Source: Actinokineospora alba (GTDB lineage Bacteria > Actinomycetota > Actinomycetes > Mycobacteriales > Pseudonocardiaceae). Taken from it: a stretch of 64,000 nt of DNA. The DNA is taken from contig NZ_SNXU01000001.1 in the NCBI RefSeq assembly GCF_004362515.1, forward strand, positions 7,130,001 through 7,194,000. The letters are read 5' to 3'. The position numbers were made by a program, and so were the translations under genes. This document shows positions 51,298 through 59,665 of this stretch, piece by piece; the stretch's first letter is position 1, and each line of letters starts with the position of its first letter. The notes beneath the pieces are model-generated. The model saw only the letters and a list, made by a program, of their open reading frames with translations, made no database searches and was not told where the DNA came from.

Positions 51298-51425
51298 CGT
51301 CAATGCCGCCTCCACCCACGCCCGGGATTTGTCGGTGCATGGTGCCACAGCAGGTAGTCGCCAAGTCGATACGACACCGTGATGTTCACACAGATGCCCT
51401 AGTGACCGGTGGTGAGCCGGTAGCT

Positions 51426-51728
51426 CTAGGCAGGCATCCAGGACAGGGCGAGGGCGTACGGGTCGACGACGTCGCCGCGACCGGTGCCGATCCACTCGAC
51501 CGCGACGTCGAGCATGCGGGAGGCGCGGGTGCGGTCGATGTCGCTGTTGTCGACGATGTCCCAGAAGCGGTCCTCGTAGGCCGCCGCTTCGGCCACGCGG
51601 TCGGCAACGGTCTCACGCAGTGCTGCCAGGTCGATAGCGGCCACGGCGGGCTCCCCTCGGGTCGGTTCGAAGAGGAGACGGTGGATCCGGGCGGCCATGA
51701 CGTGGTGCTGGGCAGTGATCATGGGCAC
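51426..51728 (-). CDS. Small soluble protein, unknown function
   Basis: 100 residues (or 98 from ATG 51722). Helical, with AAYEDRFWDIVDNSDIDRTR and a C-terminal GRGDVVDPYALALSWMPA. No ribosome site is obvious. It is the last gene of the minus-strand series pspA-pspM-small membrane protein, so may belong to it. Family not recognised. Confidence 0.55.
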   Translation of the reverse strand: MPMITAQHHVMAARIHRLLFEPTRGEPAVAAIDLAALRETVADRVAEAAAYEDRFWDIVDNSDIDRTRASRMLDVAVEWIGTGRGDVVDPYALALSWMPA

Positions 51729-51740
51729 AGCGTCGGCGGC

Positions 51741-52001
51741 TCAGGAGGACGGCGGTCGTTCGCTCTCGGCCGCCAGGGCGTCGCCGAGGGTTTGGATCCG
51801 GGCCCAGCAGGCCACGGCGGGCAGGCCAAGGACGAAAGCGGCGGAGAGTGACCGGTTGAGCTCGACGGTGCCCGGGTGCGGGAGGAACCCCATCCACACG
51901 GCCACCACCGGTGCCATGAAGAAGGCCGCCGCGGCGAGCAACAGGGCCATCACGATCCGCATGCGCAGCTGTCGGCGCAGCAGTTGGCTTCGGTCGTCCA
52001 T
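51741..52001 (-). CDS. Small two-helix membrane protein downstream of pspM
   Basis: 86 residues from ATG 52001 with GAGGGGGG upstream. Two helices (MALLLAAAAFFMAPVVAVWM and FVLGLPAVACWARI). Positioned after pspM in the same direction, where M. tuberculosis has pspN; similarity to PspN not established. Confidence 0.6.
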   Translation of the reverse strand: MDDRSQLLRRQLRMRIVMALLLAAAAFFMAPVVAVWMGFLPHPGTVELNRSLSAAFVLGLPAVACWARIQTLGDALAAESERPPSS

Positions 52002-52060
52002 CTCGCCCCCCTCGGGTCGTTAGTGGGACGCACGTCCGGCCCGGTTCGCTCCCCCAAGCG

Positions 52061-52834
52061 TCAGGAAAGCTCACGCAGTGCGTGGGCGAGGCCGGCGAGG
52101 TGGTCGGTTGCGTCGACGAGTTCGGTTCGACCGTGGCTGGGGGTGCTGGCGGCCAGGGCGTGGCCCGCGGCGGCGACCAGGCGGCAGTAGCCGTCGATGC
52201 CCTCGTCGAGGTGGGTCCGTAATCGCCGGACGCCGTCGGAGAGGGCCGCGCGGTCGGACGACGGGGCGTGGTCTCGGGCGCGTTCGACGGCGTGGAGTTG
52301 GGCGGCCGTGGCGCGCAGTGCCGTCGCCGCGTCGGCTCCGGTGCGTCGGGCCTGGTCGACCGAGTCGGCCGGGACCATGGCGCCGCGGGCGAGCTGCGAC
52401 AGCAGTTCGTGGAGGGTGTCCTCGGCCTCCTCCAGGCGACGCATCGGTTCGCGGGCCTGGGAGCCTCGGGCGGGCAGTGGCGCGGGGACGCGGATCGGCT
52501 CCGGCAGCGGCTGCTTGTGCAGCCGCCTGGACTGGATGCCCGCGCTGACCGCCATGAAGCCCGCGATGACGGTGGCGCCGATCAGGACGCCGGGGCCCGC
52601 GCCAGGGGACTCGACGGCGGTCTGCAGGACGGCGGCGCCGCCACCGGTGGTGACACCGGTGGCGGTCCACAGCCTGGTACGTCTCGCCGCCTTGCGGCGC
52701 TCCCGCACGGCCTTGGCCCGCGGATCACGCCACTTGGCGACTGCGCCGCGGAGCTGGTCCACGTAGGGGCCGCGCACGTGCTGGCCTACCAACTCTCCGA
52801 GCTTGATCAGCTCGCGCCTGCGCGACCCCGTCAT
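52061..52834 (-). CDS. pspM: PspM-like envelope stress membrane protein
   Basis: 257 residues from ATG 52834. The first helix pair region (TRLWTATGVTTGGGAAVLQT and GVLIGATVIAGFMAVSAGIQ) is membrane-embedded; the C-terminal half is helical and cytosolic. It follows pspA by 7 bases, the position of Rv2743c (PspM), which ties the Psp response to the membrane in mycobacteria. The assignment rests mostly on position and layout. Confidence 0.7.
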   Translation of the reverse strand: MTGSRRRELIKLGELVGQHVRGPYVDQLRGAVAKWRDPRAKAVRERRKAARRTRLWTATGVTTGGGAAVLQTAVESPGAGPGVLIGATVIAGFMAVSAGIQSRRLHKQPLPEPIRVPAPLPARGSQAREPMRRLEEAEDTLHELLSQLARGAMVPADSVDQARRTGADAATALRATAAQLHAVERARDHAPSSDRAALSDGVRRLRTHLDEGIDGYCRLVAAAGHALAASTPSHGRTELVDATDHLAGLAHALRELS

Positions 52835-52841
52835 CGTCTGG

Positions 52842-53684
52842 TCAGGAACCGGCCTGCGGGTTGGCCTTCTGCTCCTGGGCCACCCGCTGCTGGATCTCCG
52901 CCTGGATGTTGGCCGTCGGCGCGGACGCCGCCGGTCCGCTGGTGACCTCGCCCGCGACCTTGCCGCCCGCCATGGACGCGCGGATCTGCTCGAGCCGCGA
53001 GTGGCCCGCCATCTCCGTGGTGGAGGCCTGGACCTCCATCATCCGGCCCTGCACCGAGTTCTGCGCGAGCTCGGCGGAACCGAGGGCGGTGGTGTACCGC
53101 TTCTCGATCTTGTCGCGGACCTCCTCGAGCGACGGGGTGTTGCCCGGCGCGGCGAGCTCGCTCATCTGGTTGAGCGACTTGGAGACCTGCTCCTGCATCT
53201 TGGCCTGCTCGAGCTGGCTGAGCAGCTTGGTGCGCTCGGCGAGCTTGTTCTGCAGGACCATCGCGTTGCGCTCGACGGCGGTCTTCGCCGAGCCCGCGGC
53301 CTGCAGCGCCTGGTCGTGCAGCGTCTTGAGGTCCTCGATGCCCTGCTCCGCGGTGACGAGCTGGGTGGCGAAGGACTGCGCGGCGTTCTCGAACTGCGTC
53401 GCCTTCTGCTCGTCGCCCTTGGACCGGGCCTCGTCGGCCAGCACGAGGGCCTGCCGGGCCGAGGCCTGCAGCTTCTCGACCTCACCGAGCTGGCGGTTGA
53501 GCTTCATCTCCAGCTGGCGCTGGTTGCCGATCACCGCCGCGGCCTGCTGTGAGAGGGCCTGGTGCGCGCGCTGCGCCTCCTCGATGGCCTGCTGGATCTG
53601 CACCTTCGGGTCGGCGTGCTCGTCGATCTTCGACGAGAACGACGCCATGAGGTACTTCCAGAACTTCACGAACGGGTTGGCCAT
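52842..53684 (-). CDS. pspA: PspA/IM30 (phage shock protein A)
   Basis: 280 residues from ATG 53684 (ANPFVKFWKYLMASFSSKID), preceded by GGCGGAGGAG. Coiled-coil ESCRT-III-like protein that binds and stabilises damaged membrane: long helices from VQIQQAIEEAQRAHQALSQQ onward. An ECF-type promoter lies about 65 bp upstream (separate entry). Co-transcribed with pspM. Confidence 0.93.
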   Translation of the reverse strand: MANPFVKFWKYLMASFSSKIDEHADPKVQIQQAIEEAQRAHQALSQQAAAVIGNQRQLEMKLNRQLGEVEKLQASARQALVLADEARSKGDEQKATQFENAAQSFATQLVTAEQGIEDLKTLHDQALQAAGSAKTAVERNAMVLQNKLAERTKLLSQLEQAKMQEQVSKSLNQMSELAAPGNTPSLEEVRDKIEKRYTTALGSAELAQNSVQGRMMEVQASTTEMAGHSRLEQIRASMAGGKVAGEVTSGPAASAPTANIQAEIQQRVAQEQKANPQAGS

Positions 53685-53748
53685 CTCCTCCGCCTGCCTT
53701 CTTCGTACCTGCCGGATCACTGGACCCCGCTGCCGACCACGAAACGGC

Positions 53749-53774
53749 AACGCTCCGGCACCGTTGTGGGTTCC
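53749..53774 (-). promoter_or_regulatory. ECF (SigE-type) promoter for pspA-pspM
   Basis: On the minus strand: GGAACC (53774-53769), 16-base spacer, CGTT (53752-53749), matching the GGAAC(C/T)-N15/16-CGTT pattern of mycobacterial SigE-class envelope-stress promoters. Predicted start of transcription about 55-60 bases before the pspA ATG. Confidence 0.65.
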
Positions 53775-53837
53775 ATCGTGTCAGGTGCGTGGAAGCCGTA
53801 CCACCAGACCCAGCAGATTTCAGGGTTCCCTCTGAGA

Positions 53838-54233
53838 TCAACCCTGATGCCCGGACCGGCTCTGCGGGTGATCCCCGACCAGGGCGGCGGTCAGCGCGGC
53901 CAAACGGGCGGCCAATACCGCGGGATCGGGGTGTGGCCCGCGGATGTCGTCGCGCACCCCGCGCAGTCCGTCCACGGCTGTGACCTGCGCCGACGCGTCG
54001 GCGGCTCGCTCGATCGCGGCGACAAGCTCCGCCGCGGCCCGACGGACCGGACCCAGCGTCGTGGATCTCAACGCCACATCATCGATATCGGCCAGCAGTC
54101 GTCGGGATCGCGCGGTCGCGGAATCAGCCCGTGCTCGGCCGGGCGCGCCCATGGGACGCCGGTGCGCGCCGGTCAGTACGGGAATGGCGGCCGCCACCAC
54201 GACGGCGGCCGCGATCGCGACCATGGCCCACAC
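53838..54233 (-). CDS. Single-helix membrane protein between clgR and pspA
   Basis: 131 residues. N-terminal membrane helix (MVAIAAAVVVAAAIPVL), then a ~100-residue helical cytosolic or external region rich in Ala/Arg/Asp (LRGVRDDIRGPHPDP). Starts 3 bases after the clgR stop and so is translated with it; the M. tuberculosis operon lacks a gene here. Family not recognised. Confidence 0.65.
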   Translation of the reverse strand: MWAMVAIAAAVVVAAAIPVLTGAHRRPMGAPGRARADSATARSRRLLADIDDVALRSTTLGPVRRAAAELVAAIERAADASAQVTAVDGLRGVRDDIRGPHPDPAVLAARLAALTAALVGDHPQSRSGHQG

Positions 54234-54236
54234 GGG

Positions 54237-54677
54237 TCAGGCGGCGAACACCGCGCCCGCCCTGGTGCCACCCAGGGAGGTCTCGATCCGGTGCGACAGC
54301 GCGGGCTGGATGCGCAGATCGGCGAGGTTCTCGCCGACGATCGCGGGGACGAGCCTGCCGCCCTCGACCGAGGCACGTGGGCCCGTCGACCTGGTGGACT
54401 CCTCGACGGCCGCCTGCTCCGGCATGGAGTGCTCCACCGCGGTCAGCGCGCCGATGTCGGCGGCCACCTTGTGGAGCAGTTCCGACAGCGGCAGGGCAAG
54501 GGCGTCGCAGATGGCGGCCAGGAGTTCACTGGAGGCCTCCTTGCGCCCGCGTTCTACCTCGGAGAGGTAGCCCAGGCTGACCCGCGCGGAGCGGGAGACC
54601 TCCCGCAGCGTGCGCTGCTGGTTGGTGCGGGCGTGTCGGAGCCGATCACCGATCGCCTCTCGCAACAGCACGGTCAT
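54237..54677 (-). CDS. clgR: ClgR, transcriptional activator of Clp protease and Psp genes
   Basis: 146 residues from ATG 54677, with GGAGG at the right distance. XRE-type helix-turn-helix (TLREVSRSARVSLGYLSEVE followed by RGRKEASSELLAAI). In Streptomyces, Corynebacterium and Mycobacterium, ClgR activates clp and other stress genes and is itself destroyed by ClpP; the C-terminus here (AGAVFAA) ends in Ala-Ala as expected of such a degron. Its own promoter carries a matching ClgR box. Confidence 0.9.
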   Translation of the reverse strand: MTVLLREAIGDRLRHARTNQQRTLREVSRSARVSLGYLSEVERGRKEASSELLAAICDALALPLSELLHKVAADIGALTAVEHSMPEQAAVEESTRSTGPRASVEGGRLVPAIVGENLADLRIQPALSHRIETSLGGTRAGAVFAA

Positions 54678-54820
54678 CGCGCACCTCCCTTCCTCCTGCG
54701 GAACCAGTCCGAACGCCGTTCCCTTCCCGGTCGGTGACCGGCTCGGGGACAACGCGTGGCCGTCTCCTCCACAACGTTACCGACTGACGGCGACGAAACG
54801 CAGCGCCTTTGCGGGTAGTC

Positions 54821-54858
54821 CGCCAAGAGCGAACGATCGAAGAGGATCGAATGTTCCC
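54821..54858 (-). promoter_or_regulatory. clgR promoter: SigE-type elements overlapped by a ClgR box
   Basis: Minus strand: GGGAAC (54858-54853), 17-base spacer, CGTT (54835-54832). The plus strand reads CGCCAAGAGCGAAC at 54821-54834, which fits the published ClgR core CGC-YNANR-GCG-WWS and overlaps the -10 and start point. This predicts SigE-dependent transcription and direct autoregulation. Confidence 0.65.
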
Positions 54859-54921
54859 TGGTGGACACCGGTTCGCCGGTTTCGGACGTGATCATGTCAG
54901 GCACGCTTGGTGACGACAACC

Positions 54922-55431
54922 TCACTCGATGAGCGTATCGAGATCGGCCGTGAGCAGGTCCAGCGCACCTTGCACAGCGCCCGCGCGGACCTCTTCGCGA
55001 TCTCCGGACAGTGTCAGCAGCGCCACACTCGGGCCGCGCGCGCTGATCAGCGCCACCCAGACCGTGCCTGGCGTCACACCGTCCTGCCCGTCCGGTCCGG
55101 CGACGCCGGTGAGGCCGATGCCGATGCTCGCCCGGCACCGGTCGCGCGCGCCCGCGGCGAGTTGCACCGCGACGTCGGGGTCGACCGGACCGTTCGTGGC
55201 GAGCAGCGCGGCGTCGACTCCGGCGAGGGACGATTTGAGGTCGGTGCCGTACACGACGAGCCCGCCGCGCACCACGGCGCTGGAGCCGGGAACGCTGGTC
55301 AGCACGGCCGTGAGGAGCCCCGCGGTGAGCGACTCGGCGGTGGCGACGGTCTCGCCGCGCTCGCGGAGGCGATCGATCAGCGCGGCGACAGGCTCCGCCG
55401 TCAGACCGGGGACCAGCGCCAGCGGCGTCAT
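54922..55431 (-). CDS. CinA C-terminal domain protein (NMN amidohydrolase type)
   Basis: 169 residues from ATG 55431, overlapping the pgsA stop (ATGA). Stand-alone CinA_C/PncC domain: GETVATAESLTAGLLTAVLT, VVRGGLVVYGTDLKSSLAGV, SIGIGLTGVAGPDGQDGVTP. PncC hydrolyses nicotinamide mononucleotide to the acid form in NAD recycling; the N-terminal CinA domain is absent. Confidence 0.92.
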   Translation of the reverse strand: MTPLALVPGLTAEPVAALIDRLRERGETVATAESLTAGLLTAVLTSVPGSSAVVRGGLVVYGTDLKSSLAGVDAALLATNGPVDPDVAVQLAAGARDRCRASIGIGLTGVAGPDGQDGVTPGTVWVALISARGPSVALLTLSGDREEVRAGAVQGALDLLTADLDTLIE

Positions 55432-56066
55432 GATCCGACGGCCCGCTTGCCCAACGCGCGCAGCCGGACCGCGCGCACCACGTAGTCGACGCCGGTCACG
55501 ACGGTCAGGCCGATCGCGACGCCCATGATCGCCCAGGCGACGGTCAGCCAGCCCGCGGGCAGCGGCAGCAGGAACAGGGTGATCGCGAGGATCTGCGTCA
55601 GCGTCTTGAGCTTGCCGCCGGGGCTGGCCGGGATCACGCCCTGGCGGATCACCCAGAAGCGGAGCAGGGTCACCCCGATCTCGCGGGCGGCTATGACCAG
55701 TGTCACCCACCACGGCAGGTCGCCCAGCACGCTGAGCCCGACGAGCGCGGCCCCGGTGAGGGCTTTGTCGGCGATCGGGTCGGCGATCTTGCCGAAGTCG
55801 GTGATGAGGCCGTGTTTGCGGGCCAGCCAGCCGTCGACGTGGTCGGTGACCGACGCGATGCCGAACACGGCGGTGGCGATGAGCCGCCAGGTGGTGTCGT
55901 GGCCGTCGCCGACGAAAAGGGCGGCCAGGAACACCGGGACAAGAGCGAGCCGCGACAGGGTGAGCAGATTGGCGATGTTGAGCACCGGGACCTGGGTGGG
56001 CTCCGGTAACACCGGCCGCGTCGGTTCGGCGGCGGGCGCGTCGTCGCCGGTCGCGGCCGGGCTCAT
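55428..56066 (-). CDS. pgsA: CDP-diacylglycerol-glycerol-3-phosphate 3-phosphatidyltransferase
   Basis: 212 residues, CDP-alcohol phosphatidyltransferase family with about 4-6 helices. The signature Asp-x2-Asp-Gly-x2-Ala-Arg-x8-Gly-x3-Asp-x3-Asp is complete in DHVDGWLARKHGLI and DFGKIADPIADKA. Makes phosphatidylglycerol phosphate, the precursor of PG and cardiolipin. Overlaps rimO and the CinA gene by 4 bases each. Confidence 0.93.
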   Translation of the reverse strand: MSPAATGDDAPAAEPTRPVLPEPTQVPVLNIANLLTLSRLALVPVFLAALFVGDGHDTTWRLIATAVFGIASVTDHVDGWLARKHGLITDFGKIADPIADKALTGAALVGLSVLGDLPWWVTLVIAAREIGVTLLRFWVIRQGVIPASPGGKLKTLTQILAITLFLLPLPAGWLTVAWAIMGVAIGLTVVTGVDYVVRAVRLRALGKRAVGS

Positions 56067-57538
56067 GGCGACGCCACTGCCGCGCGCGGGATGACCTCGA
56101 GGGGCTCGACGACCAGGTCGACACCCTCGCTGTCGATCACGCGGCAGCGCACGAGGTCGCCGACCACCAGGTCTTCCACCGCCGGGCCGTCCTCACCGTC
56201 GACCACGACACATTCGCCGTCGACTTCGGGGGCCTGGTGCGCGGCGCGTCCGCTGCAGTCCTCGTCCTCGGACTCCTCGCGCTCGATGAGCACGACGACC
56301 TCCGAGCCGATGCGGTCCTCGGCGCGCTGCGTGGTCAGCTCCTCGACCAGCGCGGAGATCCGGGCGACGCGCGCGCCGATGGTGTCGGCGTCGAGCTTGT
56401 CGCCCAGGTTCTCGGCCTCGGTGCCGTCCTCGTCGGAGTAGCCGAACACGCCGACCGCGTCGAGCTTGGCCTCGGTCAGGAAGCGGGCGAGTTCGTCGAC
56501 GTCGTCCTCGGTCTCGCCGGGGAAGCCGACGATCACGTTGCTGCGGATGCCCGCGGCGGGCGACAGCTCGCGGATCTGCTTGACCAGGCCGAGGAACGAC
56601 TCGGTGTTGCCGAAGCGGCGCATGCGGCGCAGCACGGTCTCGCTGGAGTGCTGGAAGGACATGTCGAAGTAGTCCGCGACACCCTCGGTGGTCGCGATAG
56701 CGCGGACCAGGTTCGGGCGGGTCTCGGCGGGCTGCAGGTAGGACACGCGGACGCGGTCGATGCCGGGAATCGCGGCCAGACGGGTCAGGACGGCTTCGAG
56801 GGCGCCCTGTCCGGCGTGCTCGCGGCCGAGGTCCTTGCCATAGGAGGTGGAGTTCTCGCTGACCAGGACCAGCTCGCGCACACCCTGCTCGGCCAGCCAC
56901 GCGCCCTCGGCGACGATCTCGTCGGGGATGCGGGAGACGAAGGAGCCGCGGAAGGACGGGATCGCGCAGAACGAGCAGCGGCGGTCACAGCCGGAGGCGA
57001 TCTTCAGCGAGGCGACCGGGGCGTCGTCGAGGCGCTTGCGCATGACGCGGGGGCCCCAGCCGTGGCCGGGGACGGTGACGTCGGTCGCGGCTTCCTGGCG
57101 CTGCACGGGCGTGATCGGCAGCAGCGTGCGGCGGTCGACCGGCGTGTGCGAGGGGATTGCGTGGCCCTGGACGATGTCGCCGAGGCGTTCGGCCAGGTCC
57201 GGGTAGTGGTCGAAGCCGAGGACCGCGCTGGCCTCGGGCAGGCTCTCGGCCAGTTCGGCGCCGTAGCGCTCGGCCATGCACCCGACAGCGACGACCTTCG
57301 CGCCGGTGTCGGCTGCGGCGAGGAGCGTGTCCACGGAGTCCTTCTTGGCGGACTCGACGAAGCCACAGGTGTTGACCACGATCACGTCCGGGGACGCGTT
57401 GTCGCCTTCGAGGTCGACCAGGTCCCAGCCGCCGCCGGAGAGGCGACCGGCGAGTTCCTCGGAGTCGACTTCATTGCGGGCGCACCCGAGGGTGAGCATG
57501 GCGACACGGCGTGACGTGGTCGGAGAGGGCACGGACAC
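56063..57538 (-). CDS. rimO: Ribosomal protein S12 methylthiotransferase RimO
   Basis: 491 residues from GTG 57538, chosen because AAGGCGG lies 7 bases upstream. Radical-SAM enzyme adding a methylthio group to an Asp of S12. N-terminal MTTase domain with three Cys (LGCARNEVDSEE, VNTCGFVESAKKDS, VGCMAERYG), radical-SAM CxxxCxxC in ASGCDRRCSFCAIPSFRG, and a C-terminal TRAM domain. First gene of an operon with pgsA and CinA. Confidence 0.94.
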   Translation of the reverse strand: MSVPSPTTSRRVAMLTLGCARNEVDSEELAGRLSGGGWDLVDLEGDNASPDVIVVNTCGFVESAKKDSVDTLLAAADTGAKVVAVGCMAERYGAELAESLPEASAVLGFDHYPDLAERLGDIVQGHAIPSHTPVDRRTLLPITPVQRQEAATDVTVPGHGWGPRVMRKRLDDAPVASLKIASGCDRRCSFCAIPSFRGSFVSRIPDEIVAEGAWLAEQGVRELVLVSENSTSYGKDLGREHAGQGALEAVLTRLAAIPGIDRVRVSYLQPAETRPNLVRAIATTEGVADYFDMSFQHSSETVLRRMRRFGNTESFLGLVKQIRELSPAAGIRSNVIVGFPGETEDDVDELARFLTEAKLDAVGVFGYSDEDGTEAENLGDKLDADTIGARVARISALVEELTTQRAEDRIGSEVVVLIEREESEDEDCSGRAAHQAPEVDGECVVVDGEDGPAVEDLVVGDLVRCRVIDSEGVDLVVEPLEVIPRAAVASP

Positions 57539-57697
57539 AGGGTAACCGCCTTGGACAGCCACTTTGACCAGAGGCGGTCACGGGTCCTTCGAGGGCGGCC
57601 GGGGCACTGGGGTTGGTCAGCGCCACCGGCCGCCATCGGTAATGGTGCCATCTTAATTCCCAGCGGAGCTCACCAGGCCGCCGATAGGGTGCCCACC

Positions 57698-58051
57698 ATG
57701 GGTTTGGAATGGGAACAGGTCATGGTCGACTCCGCGGATCCGGAGGCGCTGGGGCGATGGTGGGCGGAGGCACTCGGCTGGGTGGTGGTGTGTGACGAGC
57801 CGAACGAGTTCGAGATCCGGCCGAGCGAGGATCAGCTGCCTGGCCTGCTGTTCACGACCGTCCCTGAGGCGAAGGTCGTGAAGAACCGTCTGCATCTCGA
57901 CTTTCGGCCGAAGGACCAGGCAGCTGAGGTCGCACGACTCCTCGCGCTTGGGGCTTCGCGGGTGGACATCGGGCAGGGGGACGTGCCGTGGGTGACCTTG
58001 GCGGACCCTGAGGGCAATGAGTTCTGCGTGCTCACGCAGCGGGCGGGCTGA
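57698..58051 (+). CDS. VOC/glyoxalase-fold protein
   Basis: 117 residues from ATG 57698. Vicinal-oxygen-chelate fold: starts GLEWEQVMVDSADPEALGRW, ends WVTLADPEGNEFCVLTQ, with central HLDFRP. His and Glu positions suit metal binding. Substrate unknown. Stop abuts the convergent thiolase stop. Confidence 0.85.
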   Translation: MGLEWEQVMVDSADPEALGRWWAEALGWVVVCDEPNEFEIRPSEDQLPGLLFTTVPEAKVVKNRLHLDFRPKDQAAEVARLLALGASRVDIGQGDVPWVTLADPEGNEFCVLTQRAG

Positions 58052-59260
58052 TCAGACCCGCTCGAAGATGGCGGCCAGGCCTTGGCCGCCGCCGATGCAC
58101 ATGGTCTCCAAGGCGTAGCGCGAATCCCGTCGGTGCATCTCGCGCAGCAGCGTCGAGAGGATTCGGACACCGGTGGCGCCCAGCGGGTGGCCCAGGGAGA
58201 TGCCGGAACCGTTGACGTTGGTGCGGTCCCAGTCCGACTCGGTGAACTTCCACTCGCGGGTGCAGGCCAGCACCTGGGCGGCGAACGCCTCGTTCAGTTC
58301 GATCAAGTCCATGTCCGCGAGGGTCAGGCCGGCCCGGTCCAGTGCCTTCGCGGTGGCGGGGACCGGGCCGATGCCCATGGTGCGGGGCGGGACACCGGCG
58401 CTCGCCCACGTCACCAGCCTGGCCAGCGGGCGCAGGCCCAGTTCGGCGGCCTTCTCCGGCGTGGTGACGATGCAGGCGGCGGCGCCGTCGTTCTGGCCGC
58501 TGGCGTTGCCCGCCGTCACCGTCGAGTCGGGGTCCTGGCGGGCCATGATCGGCTTGAGGGCGCCCAGGCTTTCCATCGTGGTCTCGGGTCGCGGGTGCTC
58601 GTCGCGGTCGATGACCGTGTCGCCGCGGCGGCTGGAAACGGTGACGGGGACGATCTCGTCGGTGAAGCGGCCCGCCTCGATGGCGGCGACGGCGAGGGTG
58701 TGCGACCGCAGGGACAGTTCGTCCTGCTCTTCGCGCGGAATCGAGTACTCGCGGCGGAGGTTCTCCGCGGTCTCCAGCATTCCGCCATCGACCGGGTGGT
58801 TGACGCCGCCCGCGGTCACTCGGGCGCGGGCGAGGCGGTCGTGCAGTTCGACGCCGGTTCCCTTGACGCCCCAACGCATCGCCGAGGAGTAGAACTCGAC
58901 CTGGCTCATGCTTTCCGCGCCGCCCGCGAGCACGACGTCGTTGACGCCGGTCTGCACGCGCATCGCCGCATCGATCACCGCCTGCAGGCCGGAGCCGCAG
59001 CGGCGGTCGAGTTGGACGCCGGGGACCTCCACGGGCAGGCCCGCGTCGAGCGCGGCGACCCGGCCGAGCGCGGGGGCGTCGCCGTTGGGGTAGCACTGGC
59101 CGAAGACCGCGTCCTCGATGACGGCCGGGTCGATGCCGGTGCGCCGCAGGAGTTCGCGGATCACCGTCGCGGCGAGGGTGGTGACGGGGACGTCCTTGAA
59201 CACCCCGCCGAACCTTCCGACGGGAGTACGGACGGGCTCACAGATCACTGCCTCGCGCAT
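58052..59260 (-). CDS. Thiolase family acetyl-CoA C-acyltransferase
   Basis: 402 residues. Nucleophilic Cys in DRRCGSGLQAVIDAA, NEAFAAQVLACTREW, GSGISLGHPLGATGVR and the C-terminal CIGGGQGLAAIFERV with catalytic Cys. A monocistronic thiolase separate from the fadAB operon; could serve acetoacetyl-CoA formation, steroid side-chain or ring degradation, or short-chain beta-oxidation. Confidence 0.93.
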   Translation of the reverse strand: MREAVICEPVRTPVGRFGGVFKDVPVTTLAATVIRELLRRTGIDPAVIEDAVFGQCYPNGDAPALGRVAALDAGLPVEVPGVQLDRRCGSGLQAVIDAAMRVQTGVNDVVLAGGAESMSQVEFYSSAMRWGVKGTGVELHDRLARARVTAGGVNHPVDGGMLETAENLRREYSIPREEQDELSLRSHTLAVAAIEAGRFTDEIVPVTVSSRRGDTVIDRDEHPRPETTMESLGALKPIMARQDPDSTVTAGNASGQNDGAAACIVTTPEKAAELGLRPLARLVTWASAGVPPRTMGIGPVPATAKALDRAGLTLADMDLIELNEAFAAQVLACTREWKFTESDWDRTNVNGSGISLGHPLGATGVRILSTLLREMHRRDSRYALETMCIGGGQGLAAIFERV

Positions 59261-59380
59261 GGTTCTCCTTGGTTCGGTGCCGCCCCACGATTCTGCCCGC
59301 TCACCCGAACCGTCGAACTACATACCCTGATCAGGGATTACCCCGATGCGCGACGGACTGCGCGGGGTCATGGTGGAAAG

Positions 59381-59656
59381 GTGACGTTTGCCGGAGTTCC
59401 GCTGTGGATCCCGGGGCTGGCCGCGCTGGTGCCCGCGATCGTGTTCCTGTTCGTCTACCCCCATGTGGCGGCGAACGGCCTTCGCGCGTGGCTGCTGCGG
59501 TGGGGGCATCCGCTGGCCTGGGTGCTGATCTCCGCCGCCGCCTTCGTCGGGTACCGGTTCTCCGGTGAGCTGGCGTACTACACCGCCCTGGCCGGGCTGA
59601 CGGCCTTCCTCGGCTTCTTCGGTGCGTGGAGCACGGCCACGCAGGCGGAGGGCTAG
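59381..59656 (+). CDS. Small three-helix membrane protein
   Basis: 91 residues from GTG 59381, just after GTGGAAAG. Three hydrophobic segments (LAALVPAIVFLFVYPHV, PLAWVLISAAAFVGY, LAGLTAFLGFFGAW). Nine bases precede the argA start, so both may be co-transcribed. No family recognised. Confidence 0.68.
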   Translation: MTFAGVPLWIPGLAALVPAIVFLFVYPHVAANGLRAWLLRWGHPLAWVLISAAAFVGYRFSGELAYYTALAGLTAFLGFFGAWSTATQAEG

Positions 59657-59665
59657 ATTTTCGGT

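Noticed and set aside
50026..51495. N-terminally extended permease starting at 51495
   Set aside because: The extra 66 residues are Arg/His/Pro-rich and unlike any permease; the start at 51297 has an upstream GGAGG.
53838..54233. Additional Psp component (PspB/PspC)
   Set aside because: It has one N-terminal helix but no PspC signature; only its position suggests a link to the Psp system.
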